Source of the DNA: JBKPIY01 sp046730475 | GTDB taxonomy: Bacteria > Actinomycetota > Thermoleophilia > Solirubrobacterales > 70-9 | Length of the DNA: 10,143 nt | Direction of reading: 5' to 3' | Assembly: GCA_046730475.1 (NCBI GenBank) | Contig: JBKPIY010000020.1 | Location: forward strand, 1 to 10,143 | Shown here: positions 1-7,348 of the stretch, piece by piece | Position numbering within the stretch: position 1 is the first letter of the stretch | Layout: each line of letters begins with the position of its first letter | Program-made: the position numbers and the translations under genes | Notes under the pieces: generated by a model | What the model saw: the letters and a program-made list of their open reading frames with translations, nothing else | The model's database searches: none | Told to the model about the DNA's origin: nothing

Positions 1-121
1 CGACGTTGCCGGCCTCTCCTACGACGAGGCCGCCAGGGCCCTCCGGGTGCGCACAGGCACGCTCACCAGCCGCCTGTTCAGGGCCCGCGCCCGGGTCGCT
101 GGGTCGCTTTCCCAGCCCTGA
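1..121 (+). CDS. ECF-type RNA polymerase sigma factor, C-terminal end (partial)
   Basis: The frame starting at base 2 is open from the left edge to TGA at 119-121 and encodes about 39 residues. They read as the sigma-70 region 4 helix-turn-helix: LSYDEAARALRVRTGTLTSR, followed by LFRARARVAG. This matches the usual ECF pattern (S-Y-E-E-I-A-x-x-L-G-V-x-x-G-T-V-K-S-R-L-x-R-A-R), in which region 4 contacts the -35 promoter element. The usual K-S-R is T-S-R here. The rest of the gene, including region 2, lies outside the window, so no regulon or partner anti-sigma factor can be named. The next gene faces it on the other strand, with 66 bases between the two stops and no clear terminator hairpin. 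Confidence 0.72.
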   Translation, partial: DVAGLSYDEAARALRVRTGTLTSRLFRARARVAGSLSQP

Positions 122-187
122 GGGATCAACGGCCAGACTCCCAGCCTCGAGATTCGAAGGGCAAGCGCTCTCTTCCCCGTCGGGCCA

Positions 188-635
188 TCATGGGATTCGC
201 CTCCAGAAGTGGGAGACCAGGACGCCGATCACCGTCACGATGTAGATCTGGCCCGCCAGCGTCTCGGTGACCGCGACCGCGCGGCCGGCGGAAGTAGCCG
301 CCGATAAACCCCGACCGTGACAGCCGCGGCGCCGACGGCGGCGATCGCCAGGGCCGCCGCCGCCGCGGCGAGCTGCCGAAGGAGGTAGGCGGCGCCCGAG
401 GTGACGAGCACGGTCACCAGGGTGATGCCGAGGACCGCGACCGCCGTCGCCCTTGCCCAAGCGGCCGGGGGGCGACGATCGCGAACACGAGCACGCCGAG
501 GGTCAGGGCGAGCGCCACCCAGTAGCGATGCCTGGCAATCGGGGTGCTGGCTCCGGCGGCGCGGTGGACGACATCGACCAGGCGACGGCGCCGGTCGGCC
601 GCGTGGAGGCCTCCGAGGGTGGGAGAGACGGCCAT
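188..635 (-). pseudogene. small membrane protein resembling an ion channel without its pore; two frame breaks
   Basis: Read from ATG at 635 to TGA at 188-190, this is a continuous membrane-protein sequence only if the frame is corrected twice. The first piece contains a helix (YWVALALTLGVLVFAIVAP). At the G6 run 467-472 (C6 on the coding strand) one base seems missing, after which the sequence continues AAWARATAVAVLGITLVTVL and an alanine-rich helix. A second break near 280-300 leads to AVAVTETLAGQIYIVTVIGV and the stop. That last helix resembles the inner helix that follows the selectivity filter in actinobacterial Ion_trans_2 channels, and the front resembles their N-terminal helices. No TVGYGD filter is present, so a working K+ channel is not supported. 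The start is uncertain: only a weak AGGA lies upstream of 635. The family resemblance is from memory. Confidence 0.5.
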
Positions 636-672
636 TGCGACTCGATCCTGGCCCCCGGGGTCGATGCTCGCG

Positions 673-699
673 CCGGCGAAATCGCCGGTTAGTCGCCGG
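673..699. promoter_or_regulatory. putative operator: TCGCCGG dyad plus direct repeat
   Basis: CCGGCGA (673-679) and TCGCCGG (682-688) form a perfect 7-bp inverted repeat around AA. A further TCGCCGG at 693-699 lies 11 bases after the second arm, about one helical turn. The cluster is in the only intergenic space between the divergent membrane-protein gene and the dehydrogenase gene, where an operator is expected. No bound regulator can be named. In DNA this GC-rich, short repeats like this can arise by chance. Confidence 0.3.
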
Positions 700-768
700 A
701 CCCAGCCGTCCATTTTCCCGCCCGCCGTTCGTCTTAGAGCTGACCATCCCAACAAGGAGGATCAACCC

Positions 769-1573
769 ATGGAGGCAAGCACGAAGATCGCTGTAGCGGG
801 GGCGACCGGAAGGGTCGGCCACCACCTGGTGGACGTGCTCAAGGAGCAAGGACAGGACGTCGTCGCGATATCGCGCTCCGAAGGAGTGGACATCGTTACC
901 AATGACGGTCTGGAGGAGGCCCTGGCGGGCGTGGAATGCGTCGTCTACGCGGCCACCGGTCCCTCGCCCCGACCAGGCGGAGGCGACGGAGTTCTTCACC
1001 ACCGCGGCCCGGAACCTGCAGAGGGCGGGGGAGCGGGCCGGCGTGCGGCGGATCGTCGTCGTATCGATCATCGGGTGCGACAAGTTCACCGCCGGCTACG
1101 GCGCCGCGAAGAGCGCCCACGAGCGGGCCGCGCGGTCGGGGCCGATCCCGGTGCGCATCCTGCGGGCCGCGATGTTCCACGAGTTCGTCGACCAGCTCAT
1201 GCAGTGGGGCCTGCAGGGCGAGGTGACGTACGTGCCGAGGATTCGCACCCAGCTGGTTGCCGCCAGGACGGTCGCCGCGGAGCTGGCCGATCTGGCCACC
1301 GACCCCGGGTCGGAATCTCCAACGGGAGAGGCGGCGATCTCCGAGATCGCCGGCCCTCGCGAGGAGAGCACGGTCAGCGCGGCGAAGCTAATTGCCGCCC
1401 GGCGCGATCACTCGGTGCGGATCGAGGGAATGAGTGACCCGGACGACCCAGACCGCGACCTCTACGAGTCGGGTGCCCTGCTGCCCGGCCCGAACGCCAC
1501 TCTGGCCGGGCCGACGTTCGAGGATTGGCTCGAGTCCCCGGGTCATGGTCGCCTCCAGATCGAGGACCGATGA
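769..1573 (+). pseudogene. atypical SDR / NmrA-like NAD(P)-binding protein, one frameshift
   Basis: Starts at ATG 769, set by a strong AAGGAGG at 754-760 with 8 bases of spacing, and ends at TGA 1571-1573. The N-terminus has the Rossmann nucleotide motif GATGRVG (G11-x-x-G14-x-x-G17) after a beta strand (KIAVA). After frame correction, YGAAKSAHE gives a Y110-x-x-x-K114 pair, typical of atypical SDR/NmrA-like reductases or sensors; the substrate is unknown. Frame 1 carries residues 1 to about 67, then the homologous sequence continues one base later (PDQAEATEFFTTAARNLQ). One extra C in the CCCC run at 967-970 explains this. Removing it gives one 267-residue protein, a normal length. The MMPL gene follows closely, suggesting one operon. 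Either a fresh pseudogene or a base-calling error; the family is well supported, its state is not. Confidence 0.78.
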
Positions 1574-1623
1574 ATCCCGGGGGCCCGAAGCGGTCTGTAC
1601 ACACGAAGGCCATTCACGAACCT

Positions 1624-1629
1624 GGAGGT
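1624..1629 (+). promoter_or_regulatory. ribosome binding site that sets a TTG start for the MMPL gene
   Basis: GGAGGT lies 6 bases before TTG at 1636. The other in-frame starts upstream, such as ATG 1570 which overlaps the previous stop as ATGA, have no such site and would add a proline- and charge-rich leader before the first helix. TTG 1636 gives a typical MMPL N-terminus: a short amphipathic stretch, then helix 1. Confidence 0.6.
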
Positions 1630-1635
1630 AACCAG

Positions 1636-3786
1636 TTGTCTTCGCTCACCCGCTGGGTGCTCGCTCACAAGCGCACCGTCGTCATCAGCTGGATCCTGCT
1701 CACGATCGCCGGCATCGCCGCGGCGGGTCCGGCATCGAGGGCCCTGGACCAGAAGTTCTCCGTGCCCGGCAAGGAGGGCTGGGAGACGAACGTCGCCATC
1801 GCCGCCAAGTACGGCGGCACGGGTGGGGACTCGACGCCGCTGGTCCCGGTCGTCACCCTGCCCCCGGGCACGACCGTCTCGAGCCCTGGGGTCGTTTCCG
1901 ACCTGCGGCGGGTGGACCTCCGGCTGGAGCGGGCCCTGCCCGGCTCGCGGGTGGCCTCCTACGCGTCGACCGGGAACGACGCCTTCGTCTCCGACGACCG
2001 GCGCACGACCTTCGCCCTGGTCTACCCGCGCCCTGACCCGGACGCGACCTTCGGAGAGAACCCGAAGGCCGAGAAGGACGCGCGCGATGCGCTCCGGGGC
2101 GCGACCATCGCCGGCCAGCCCGTTCACCTGACCGGCTTCGACGCGCTCCAGCAGGATGCCGGCGGAGACAACGGTCCCGGGGTCCTGCTGGAGGCCGTGA
2201 TTGGAGGCCTCGGGGCCCTGGCCGTGCTCGCCTTCGTCTTCGCCTCGTTCCTGGCGATCGTCCCGATCCTGATGGCGATCGCCTCGATCATGACCACGTT
2301 CCTGCTGCTGCTCGGGCTCACCGCGGTCACCGATGTCTCGCCGATCGTGCAGTTCCTTGTCGCTCTGGTCGGCCTTGGTGTCGCAATCGACTACGCGCTT
2401 TTGGTGGTCTCTCGCTGGCGCGAGGAGCGAGCGCACGGGCGCAGCGGCGACGAGGCCGTGCAGCGCGCGATGGAGACCGCGGGCCGCGCCGTCCTCTTCA
2501 GCGGGCTCACGGTGGCGATCGGGCTGCTGGCGCTGGTGGCGCTGCCGCTGCCCTTCCTGCGCTCGATGGGCTACGGCGGCATGCTGATCCCGCTGGTCTC
2601 GGTGATCGTCGCCGTGACGCTGCTTCCGGTGGTGCTGGCGACGATCGGTCCGCGGCTCGACTGGCCGCACCGGCGGACCGATGACCGGGCGAGCCGGATC
2701 TGGACGCGCTGGGCCGAGGCCGTCGCCCGCCGGCGGTGGCTGGCGGCGGGCGCGGGGATGGCGGTAATCCTGGCGCTCGCCTTCGCGGCGACCGATCTGC
2801 GGCTCGGCACCGGCGACGCCGACACGATCGCCAAGTCGGGCGACGCCAAGCAGGGCCTGGTGGCGCTCGAGGACTCGGGGATCGGGGAGGGGGCGATCCT
2901 GCCCGACGAGATCCTGGTCGGCGACTCGACCAACCCCGACAAGCTCGCGGCCGAGCTGCGAGGGGTGGAGGGGATCCACGGCGCCGTCGCACCTGGCGGC
3001 GGCTCGTGGCGGCGCGGCGGGACCGCCCTCGTCGAGGCGATCCCCACCTCCGACACCTCGACCGACCTCGGGTCGGCCGCGCTGAAGGAGGTCCGCGATC
3101 GCGCTCACGCCGCCGGGTCCGACGTCCGCGTGGGGGGTCAACCGGCGTCGAACGAGGACTTCATCGACGCCGTCTACGGCAGCTTCCCGCTGATGATCGC
3201 CCTGATCGCGATCACCACCTTCATCGCCCTGGCGCGCGCCTTCCGCTCCCTGCTCCTGCCGCTGAAGGCGATCGTGCTCAACATCCTCAGCGTCGCGGCG
3301 GCATGGGGAGTGCTGGTCTTGATCTGGCAGCACGGCTACGGCTCGGAGGCGATCTGGGGGATCCAGGCGACCGGCTCGATTCCGTCGTGGATGCCGCTGA
3401 TCGTGTTCGCCTTCCTGTTCGGGCTCTCGATGGACTACGAGGTCTTCATCCTCTCCCGGATGAGGGAGGAGTACGACCGCACGGGCTCCACCGAGGCCGC
3501 CGTGGTCCAGGGGATCGGGCGCACCGGGCGACTGGTCACCAGCGCCGCCCTGATCCTCTTCCTTGCCTTCACCTCGATGGCATCCGGGCCCGGCACCGAC
3601 CTGAAGATGTTCGCGACCGGGCTCGCCGCGGGCATCCTGCTCGACGCGACCGTGATCCGGGCGTTGATCGTCCCCGCGGTGATCGCGCTGCTGGGCCGCT
3701 GGAACTGGTGGCTGCCGAGGTGGCCGGCGCGGGTGCTGCGGGTCGAGCCCTCCCTGCCCCGCGGCGCGCAGGAGGCCGAGGCGTGA
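1636..3786 (+). CDS. MMPL family RND-type membrane transporter
   Basis: About 716 residues from TTG 1636, the usual size of short actinobacterial MMPL proteins, which export lipids, siderophores or related hydrophobic compounds using the proton gradient. The two-fold RND layout is clear. Helix 1 (about residues 15-31) is followed by a large outer domain (about 32-182). Next come helices including AVLAFVFASFLAIVPI and the GLGVAIDYALLVVSRWREE motif with D252-Y253. After a second outer domain (about 390-515) the second half repeats the pattern with FGLSMDYEVFILSRMREEYD (D600-Y601). These paired D-Y sites are the expected proton-relay residues. The frame is intact throughout, unlike the gene before it. 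It probably shares a transcript with the upstream SDR gene (62-base gap). The substrate cannot be deduced. The ATGA overlap at 1570 allows a start with 22 extra residues. Confidence 0.92.
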   Translation: MSSLTRWVLAHKRTVVISWILLTIAGIAAAGPASRALDQKFSVPGKEGWETNVAIAAKYGGTGGDSTPLVPVVTLPPGTTVSSPGVVSDLRRVDLRLERALPGSRVASYASTGNDAFVSDDRRTTFALVYPRPDPDATFGENPKAEKDARDALRGATIAGQPVHLTGFDALQQDAGGDNGPGVLLEAVIGGLGALAVLAFVFASFLAIVPILMAIASIMTTFLLLLGLTAVTDVSPIVQFLVALVGLGVAIDYALLVVSRWREERAHGRSGDEAVQRAMETAGRAVLFSGLTVAIGLLALVALPLPFLRSMGYGGMLIPLVSVIVAVTLLPVVLATIGPRLDWPHRRTDDRASRIWTRWAEAVARRRWLAAGAGMAVILALAFAATDLRLGTGDADTIAKSGDAKQGLVALEDSGIGEGAILPDEILVGDSTNPDKLAAELRGVEGIHGAVAPGGGSWRRGGTALVEAIPTSDTSTDLGSAALKEVRDRAHAAGSDVRVGGQPASNEDFIDAVYGSFPLMIALIAITTFIALARAFRSLLLPLKAIVLNILSVAAAWGVLVLIWQHGYGSEAIWGIQATGSIPSWMPLIVFAFLFGLSMDYEVFILSRMREEYDRTGSTEAAVVQGIGRTGRLVTSAALILFLAFTSMASGPGTDLKMFATGLAAGILLDATVIRALIVPAVIALLGRWNWWLPRWPARVLRVEPSLPRGAQEAEA

Positions 3787-3832
3787 CCCGGGCCTGACAC
3801 GGCGATCCGGGCGATGCCCCCCGGGCCGAGCA

Positions 3833-3850
3833 CGCCGATTATGATCGGCG
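3833..3850. promoter_or_regulatory. dyad around a -10-like TATGAT upstream of the phosphoesterase gene
   Basis: CGCCGAT (3833-3839) and ATCGGCG (3844-3850) are perfect inverted arms separated by TATG. The centre reads TATGAT (3840-3845), one base from the -10 consensus, and ends 20 bases before the ATG at 3866. It could be a promoter inside an operator, or a hairpin that ends the MMPL transcript. No convincing -35 box and no T run are present, so neither role is secure. Confidence 0.3.
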
Positions 3851-3865
3851 GCAGTCGGACAGAGC

Positions 3866-4618
3866 ATGCGGCTCGCGATCGTCTCGGATATCCACGGGAA
3901 CCTGACGGCGCTCGAAGCCGTGATCGCCGATATCGAGGACCGGCGCCCCGATCTCGTCGTTCACGGCGGCGACCTCGTGCTCAGCGGCTGCCAGCCCGCC
4001 GAGGTGATCGACCGCATCCGCGAGCTCGGGTGGCCGGGGATCGTCGGGAACACCGACGAGCTGCTCTGGCGGCCGGAGCAGCACGCGACCCAGAGCCAGC
4101 GCGCGCCGAAGCTCCGTGACCTGCTGCGGGTGCTGTTCGAGGACTACGCACCCGCCACCCGGGGGCTGATCGGACCGGAGCGGACCGCCTGGCTGCGCGC
4201 TCTACCCGGCGAGCGCCGCGACGACGATCTGACCCTGGTACACGCGAGCCCCGGCGATCTGTGGCGGGCGCCGGGGCCCGACGCGGACGACTCCGAGCTC
4301 GTCTCCACCTACGCACCGTGCGGAACGAGGATGGTGGTGTACGGGCACATCCACCGTCCCTATATCCGCCGAGTGGGGGAGCTCGTGGTCGCTAACAGCG
4401 GCAGCGTCGGCTCGCCCTTCGACGGCGATCCACGGGCGTCGTACCTGCTCGTGGATGCCGGGAAGCCGGAGATCGTTCGCGTCGGGTACGACGTCGAGCG
4501 GGAGGCCTCGCTGCTCCTCGGCTCGGGGTATCCCGATGCCGTGCGACTCGCGGAGACACGGCGAATCGGGAGGTTCGTCCCGGTGAAAGGCTCGGGCCAC
4601 CAGGATCCCGCGAGATAG
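3866..4618 (+). CDS. metallophosphoesterase (YfcE/MJ0936-like calcineurin fold)
   Basis: A 250-residue protein from ATG 3866 with the full set of calcineurin-type di-metal motifs in order: SDIHGN (D8, H10), GGDLV (D36), GNTD (N62, D64), VHASP (H126) and GHIH (H161, H163). It ends with the NSGSVGSPFDGDPRASYLL segment typical of the small single-domain group around YfcE/MJ0936. Such enzymes hydrolyse phosphodiesters using two metal ions, often Mn, in the cytosol; the physiological substrate is unknown. There is no signal peptide or membrane helix. No good ribosome binding site precedes the ATG, but the first residues MRLAIVSDIHGN are exactly where the family starts. It lies 79 bases after the MMPL gene, beyond a dyad with a -10-like core, so it may have its own promoter. 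Confidence 0.9.
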   Translation: MRLAIVSDIHGNLTALEAVIADIEDRRPDLVVHGGDLVLSGCQPAEVIDRIRELGWPGIVGNTDELLWRPEQHATQSQRAPKLRDLLRVLFEDYAPATRGLIGPERTAWLRALPGERRDDDLTLVHASPGDLWRAPGPDADDSELVSTYAPCGTRMVVYGHIHRPYIRRVGELVVANSGSVGSPFDGDPRASYLLVDAGKPEIVRVGYDVEREASLLLGSGYPDAVRLAETRRIGRFVPVKGSGHQDPAR

Positions 4619-4721
4619 CCGCCGCAGTCCTTCCTCAGTGACCACCACGACGGACGGGCGGTCCACCGCGCGGGGTGACACAATCGCCCGACCTCTACTT
4701 CCTTGGCCAGTCATGGCAATA

Positions 4722-4739
4722 CCTGAGGTAGATCTCAGG
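4722..4739. promoter_or_regulatory. 18-bp inverted repeat touching the multicopper oxidase ribosome binding site
   Basis: CCTGAG (4722-4727) and CTCAGG (4734-4739) are perfect 6-bp arms around GTAGAT. The right arm runs into the purine-rich site AGGGAGG (4737-4743) that precedes ATG 4748. The repeat could be a regulator's operator or an RNA hairpin that partly covers the ribosome binding site. Its 18-bp span resembles MerR/SoxR-type operators in size, but its position next to the start is not typical for that family. Confidence 0.35.
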
Positions 4740-4747
4740 GAGGACAT

Positions 4748-6481
4748 ATGAGCACGAGTTCAGATCGCTTCCCCACGGAGGCCGCCGGCCTTCCGGAGGC
4801 GCGGTCTCCCGAGCTGGTGGAGCTCGCCGACCGCGACGAGTTCGAGCTACGGATCGCTCCGGTGGCCAAGCGGCTCGGCGAGGCAAAGGTGCGGATGCTC
4901 GCCTACAACGGCTCGATCCCCGGCCCCACGCTGAAGGTGCGGCAGGGCTCGGAGCTCGTCGTCAACGTGGAGAACCGGGGCGACCTCGAGGCCACCGTCC
5001 ACTGGCACGGGCTGCGGCTTGAAAACCGCTACGACGGAACCCACGAGACCCAGCGGCCGATCGGTATGGGCGAGCGCTTCACCGCCCGCGTCACCTTCCC
5101 CGATCCGGGGCTCTACTGGTACCACCCGCACATCCGCGAGGACTATGGCAAGGAGATGGGGCTCTACGGCAACGTCCTGGTCGAGCCGGCTGATCCCGAC
5201 TACTGGCCTCCAGCCCATCGCGGGGTCGTCCTGACGCTCGACGACGTCCTGTTGGAGGACGGCCAGGTGGCGCCGTTCAGCCGCACGGAGACGACCCATT
5301 CAGCGATGGGTCGCTTCGGGGATGTCCTCCTGGTGAGCGGCGAGACCGATCTCTCGCTGAGCGCGAAGCTCGGTGAGGTCGTCCGTTTCTACCTGACCAA
5401 CACGGCTAACACCCGCGTCTTCAAGGTGGCCCTGCCCGGGGCTCGGATGAAGCTGGTGGGCGGCGACAGCGGCCATGTCGAGCACGAGGAGCTCGTGGAG
5501 GATGTGGTTGTGGCGCCGTCGGAGCGTGTGGTCGTCGACGTCCTCTTCGACCGTGCCGGCGATCTCACCCTCGAGCACCGCACTCCGGAGCGGGTCCACC
5601 CGCTGGCCGCGATTCAGGTGAGCGAGGAGCGCGCCGAACCGTCTCTGGAGACGAAGTTCGAGTCCCTGCGGACAAATGCCGACATGGCGGCCGAGCGGGA
5701 GCGGATCGGGTCGTACTTGGAGGCCGCGCCCGACAAGCAGCTGGCCTTCATCGCTGAGATGGACATCGGTGCCCCCGAAGGCGAGGGCCCGGTCGTCTAC
5801 GCCTGTCCGATGCACCCGGAGGTCGTCTCGCAGGAGCCCGGCCATTGCCCAGAGTGCGGGATGAAGCTGCTGCCGGTCGAGGCGAGCTACACCTGCCCGA
5901 TGCACCCCGAGGTCGTGAGCGGCGAGCCGGGGCACTGCCCAGAGTGCGGGATGAAGCTGCTGCCGGCTCAACTCGTCGCAGAGGCCGGAGGCGGCCGAGA
6001 AGAACACGACCACGGCGAGGGGCACGAACATCACGACCAAGCCGAGGGCGATCAGGCCCACGACCACGAGGCGGCCGGCGGGATCGAGTGGGAAGACGAC
6101 ATGGTCGAGATCAACCGGTTGACGACCCCAGCCAACATGCGCTGGAAGCTGATCGACCGAGCCACCGGCGCCGAGAACGCGGCGATCAATTGGCGATTCC
6201 GGGTTGGCGAAAAGATCAAGATCCGGCTCCTCAACGAGATGGCCGGCGACCACCCCATGCATCACCCCTTCCACGTCCACGGTGCCGGACGTTTGCTGGT
6301 CCTCAGCCGCGACGGAGCGGTGGAGCCCAACCTGGTTTGGAAGGACACGGTCCTGGTGCGCACCGGGGAGACCGTCGATGTTCTGCTGGACGTCACCAAC
6401 CCCGGCCGGTGGATGGCCCACTGCCACATTGCCGAGCACCACGAGAGCGGGATGATGTTCAGCTTCGATGTGACCGAATGA
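4748..6481 (+). CDS. multicopper oxidase with two inserted heavy-metal-binding modules and a His-rich linker
   Basis: 577 residues, ATG 4748 after AGGGAGG. The N-terminal cupredoxin domain carries HWH (85-87) and YHPH (H126, H128). The C-terminal one carries HPFHVHG (H506, H509, H511) and HCHIAEHHESGMM (H558, C559, H560, H564, M569). This is a complete ligand set for the trinuclear centre and the type 1 copper, so a laccase-like oxidase that reduces O2 to water is expected. Between the middle and last domains sit two 26-residue modules, at 351-376 and 381-406, each CPMHPEVV...GHCPECGMKLLP. They match the heavy-metal-binding domain usually seen in copper efflux proteins. A His/Asp/Glu-rich segment (about 419-441, seven His) follows. 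There is no signal or Tat peptide, which is odd for this family, so a cytosolic place is possible. The following DJ-1 gene overlaps its stop. Confidence 0.93.
   Translation: MSTSSDRFPTEAAGLPEARSPELVELADRDEFELRIAPVAKRLGEAKVRMLAYNGSIPGPTLKVRQGSELVVNVENRGDLEATVHWHGLRLENRYDGTHETQRPIGMGERFTARVTFPDPGLYWYHPHIREDYGKEMGLYGNVLVEPADPDYWPPAHRGVVLTLDDVLLEDGQVAPFSRTETTHSAMGRFGDVLLVSGETDLSLSAKLGEVVRFYLTNTANTRVFKVALPGARMKLVGGDSGHVEHEELVEDVVVAPSERVVVDVLFDRAGDLTLEHRTPERVHPLAAIQVSEERAEPSLETKFESLRTNADMAAERERIGSYLEAAPDKQLAFIAEMDIGAPEGEGPVVYACPMHPEVVSQEPGHCPECGMKLLPVEASYTCPMHPEVVSGEPGHCPECGMKLLPAQLVAEAGGGREEHDHGEGHEHHDQAEGDQAHDHEAAGGIEWEDDMVEINRLTTPANMRWKLIDRATGAENAAINWRFRVGEKIKIRLLNEMAGDHPMHHPFHVHGAGRLLVLSRDGAVEPNLVWKDTVLVRTGETVDVLLDVTNPGRWMAHCHIAEHHESGMMFSFDVTE
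5798..5965 (+). repeat. tandem 90-base coding repeat encoding the two metal-binding modules
   Basis: Two in-frame units (5798-5875 and 5888-5965) share a 90-base period and encode near-identical CPMHPEVVS-x-EPGHCPECGM modules. The second halves are almost identical at the DNA level, while the first halves differ at several third positions. This fits an older duplication with a conserved or converted 3' part. Confidence 0.8.
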
Positions 6482-7051
6482 CGGCCCGGCCCGGTCTCAA
6501 CGGTGCGCGAATGAAGATCGCCTACGTCATCTATCCGGAGTTCACCGCCCTCGACCTGGTGGGGCCCTACGAGATCATCAGCCGCTGGTCCGACGCCGAG
6601 GTCCATTTCCTCGCCCGGACACTCGATCCGGTGCGGGCCGACCGGGGCCTGACGGTTGTCCCCACGGACACCCCGGAGACCTTGCCGGCCCGACCCGGAC
6701 ATGATCGTCCTCCCCGGAAGCGAGAACCCGGTGCCGGTTCTGGACGATCAGGTCTTGCTCGATTGGTTGCGGGCCGCGGCGCCCAACTGCCACTGGACGG
6801 TGTCGATCTGCAGCGGCGCCAGCCTGTATGCCGCAGCCGGATTGCTCGAGGGTGGGAAGACCACGACCCACTGGGGCTTCCGCGACAACGTCAAGGCACT
6901 CGGAGTTGAGGTGGTGGACGACCGGGTGGTCTGGCACGGCAAGCACATAAGCGGGGCGGGCGTATCCGCTGGGATCGACACAGCCTTGGCGCTCACCGCG
7001 CGGATCCACGGGCGCGAGCTTGCCGAGGCCCTGCAGTTGGTGATCGAATAA
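6478..7051 (+). pseudogene. DJ-1/PfpI family (isonitrile hydratase-like) protein, one frameshift
   Basis: ATG 6478 overlaps the oxidase stop as ATGA, suggesting coupled translation. ATG 6511 is an alternative that fits the family's usual first residues better (MKIAYVIYPEFTALDLVGPY). Neither start has a ribosome binding site. The front half (to about residue 60 counted from 6511) and the back half (DPDMIVLPGSENP to LVIE) are in different frames. One extra C in the CCC at 6689-6691 accounts for the break. Corrected, the protein has 179 residues (190 from 6478), normal for the family. The nucleophile elbow SICSGASLYAAAGLLEG has the expected cysteine (C100 from 6511), followed by the THWGF segment. 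Family members include isonitrile hydratases, glyoxalase/chaperone-like proteins and truncated AraC-type regulators; no DNA-binding domain is fused here. Its place after a copper oxidase suggests a stress role, which is inference. Confidence 0.8.
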
Positions 7052-7102
7052 CCCAGCGCCGCCGTTCGACTCCGGCTCCCCGGCGAAGGCCGACCGGCAA
7101 CG

Positions 7103-7255
7103 ATGCGCCGGGCGAAGCGCATCATGCTGGGGAATCGGCCGGTGAGAAAGGCCGCCCAGATCAGCAGCCACATCGTCAGGGCCCGAGTGGGACGCGCCCG
7201 CCGCGCCTTGGCGGGAGGGGCGACCAAGGATCGGTCGGTCGAGCGGGCTGGCTAG
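7103..7255 (+). CDS. possible small basic protein, 50 residues
   Basis: An open frame from ATG 7103 to TAG 7253-7255 encodes a very Arg/Ala-rich peptide that includes MLGNRPVRKAAQISSHIVRA. It fills most of the 297-base gap between the DJ-1 and cupin genes. No ribosome binding site precedes it and I recognise no family. The opposite strand also has an open frame with a membrane-like stretch (LLIWAAFLTGRFP), so composition alone may explain both. I see nothing else in this gap. Confidence 0.15.
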   Translation: MRRAKRIMLGNRPVRKAAQISSHIVRARVGRARRALAGGATKDRSVERAG

Positions 7256-7348
7256 CGATCGCCGACATCGCGCGGACGGAATGTGCGTCTGGTGGGCTAA
7301 CTTTGCGCCGGAAGCCGAGGCCGCCGAAACCATGGGACTGGAGGGCGG

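Noticed and set aside
2736..3797. Plus-strand open frame of about 353 codons inside the MMPL gene
   Set aside because: Arg/Gly-rich composition and no motif; it overlaps the conserved second half of MMPL in another frame.
1543..3867. Very long open frame (about 774 codons) antisense to the MMPL gene
   Set aside because: It is a GC-bias shadow: low-complexity Arg/Gly/Asp-rich sequence without any domain, while the plus strand has clear MMPL motifs and membrane helices.
5798..5965. CRISPR-like or mobile repeat
   Set aside because: The repeat is in frame, has a 90-base coding period with no spacer, and encodes a known metal-binding module twice.
5300..6442. Long antisense open frame over the multicopper oxidase
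   Set aside because: The plus strand carries all copper-ligand motifs; the antisense product has no recognisable domain.
7052..7348. Membrane-protein gene on the minus strand in the gap before the cupin
   Set aside because: Only a short hydrophobic stretch; the frame continues into the antisense of the DJ-1 gene with no family resemblance.
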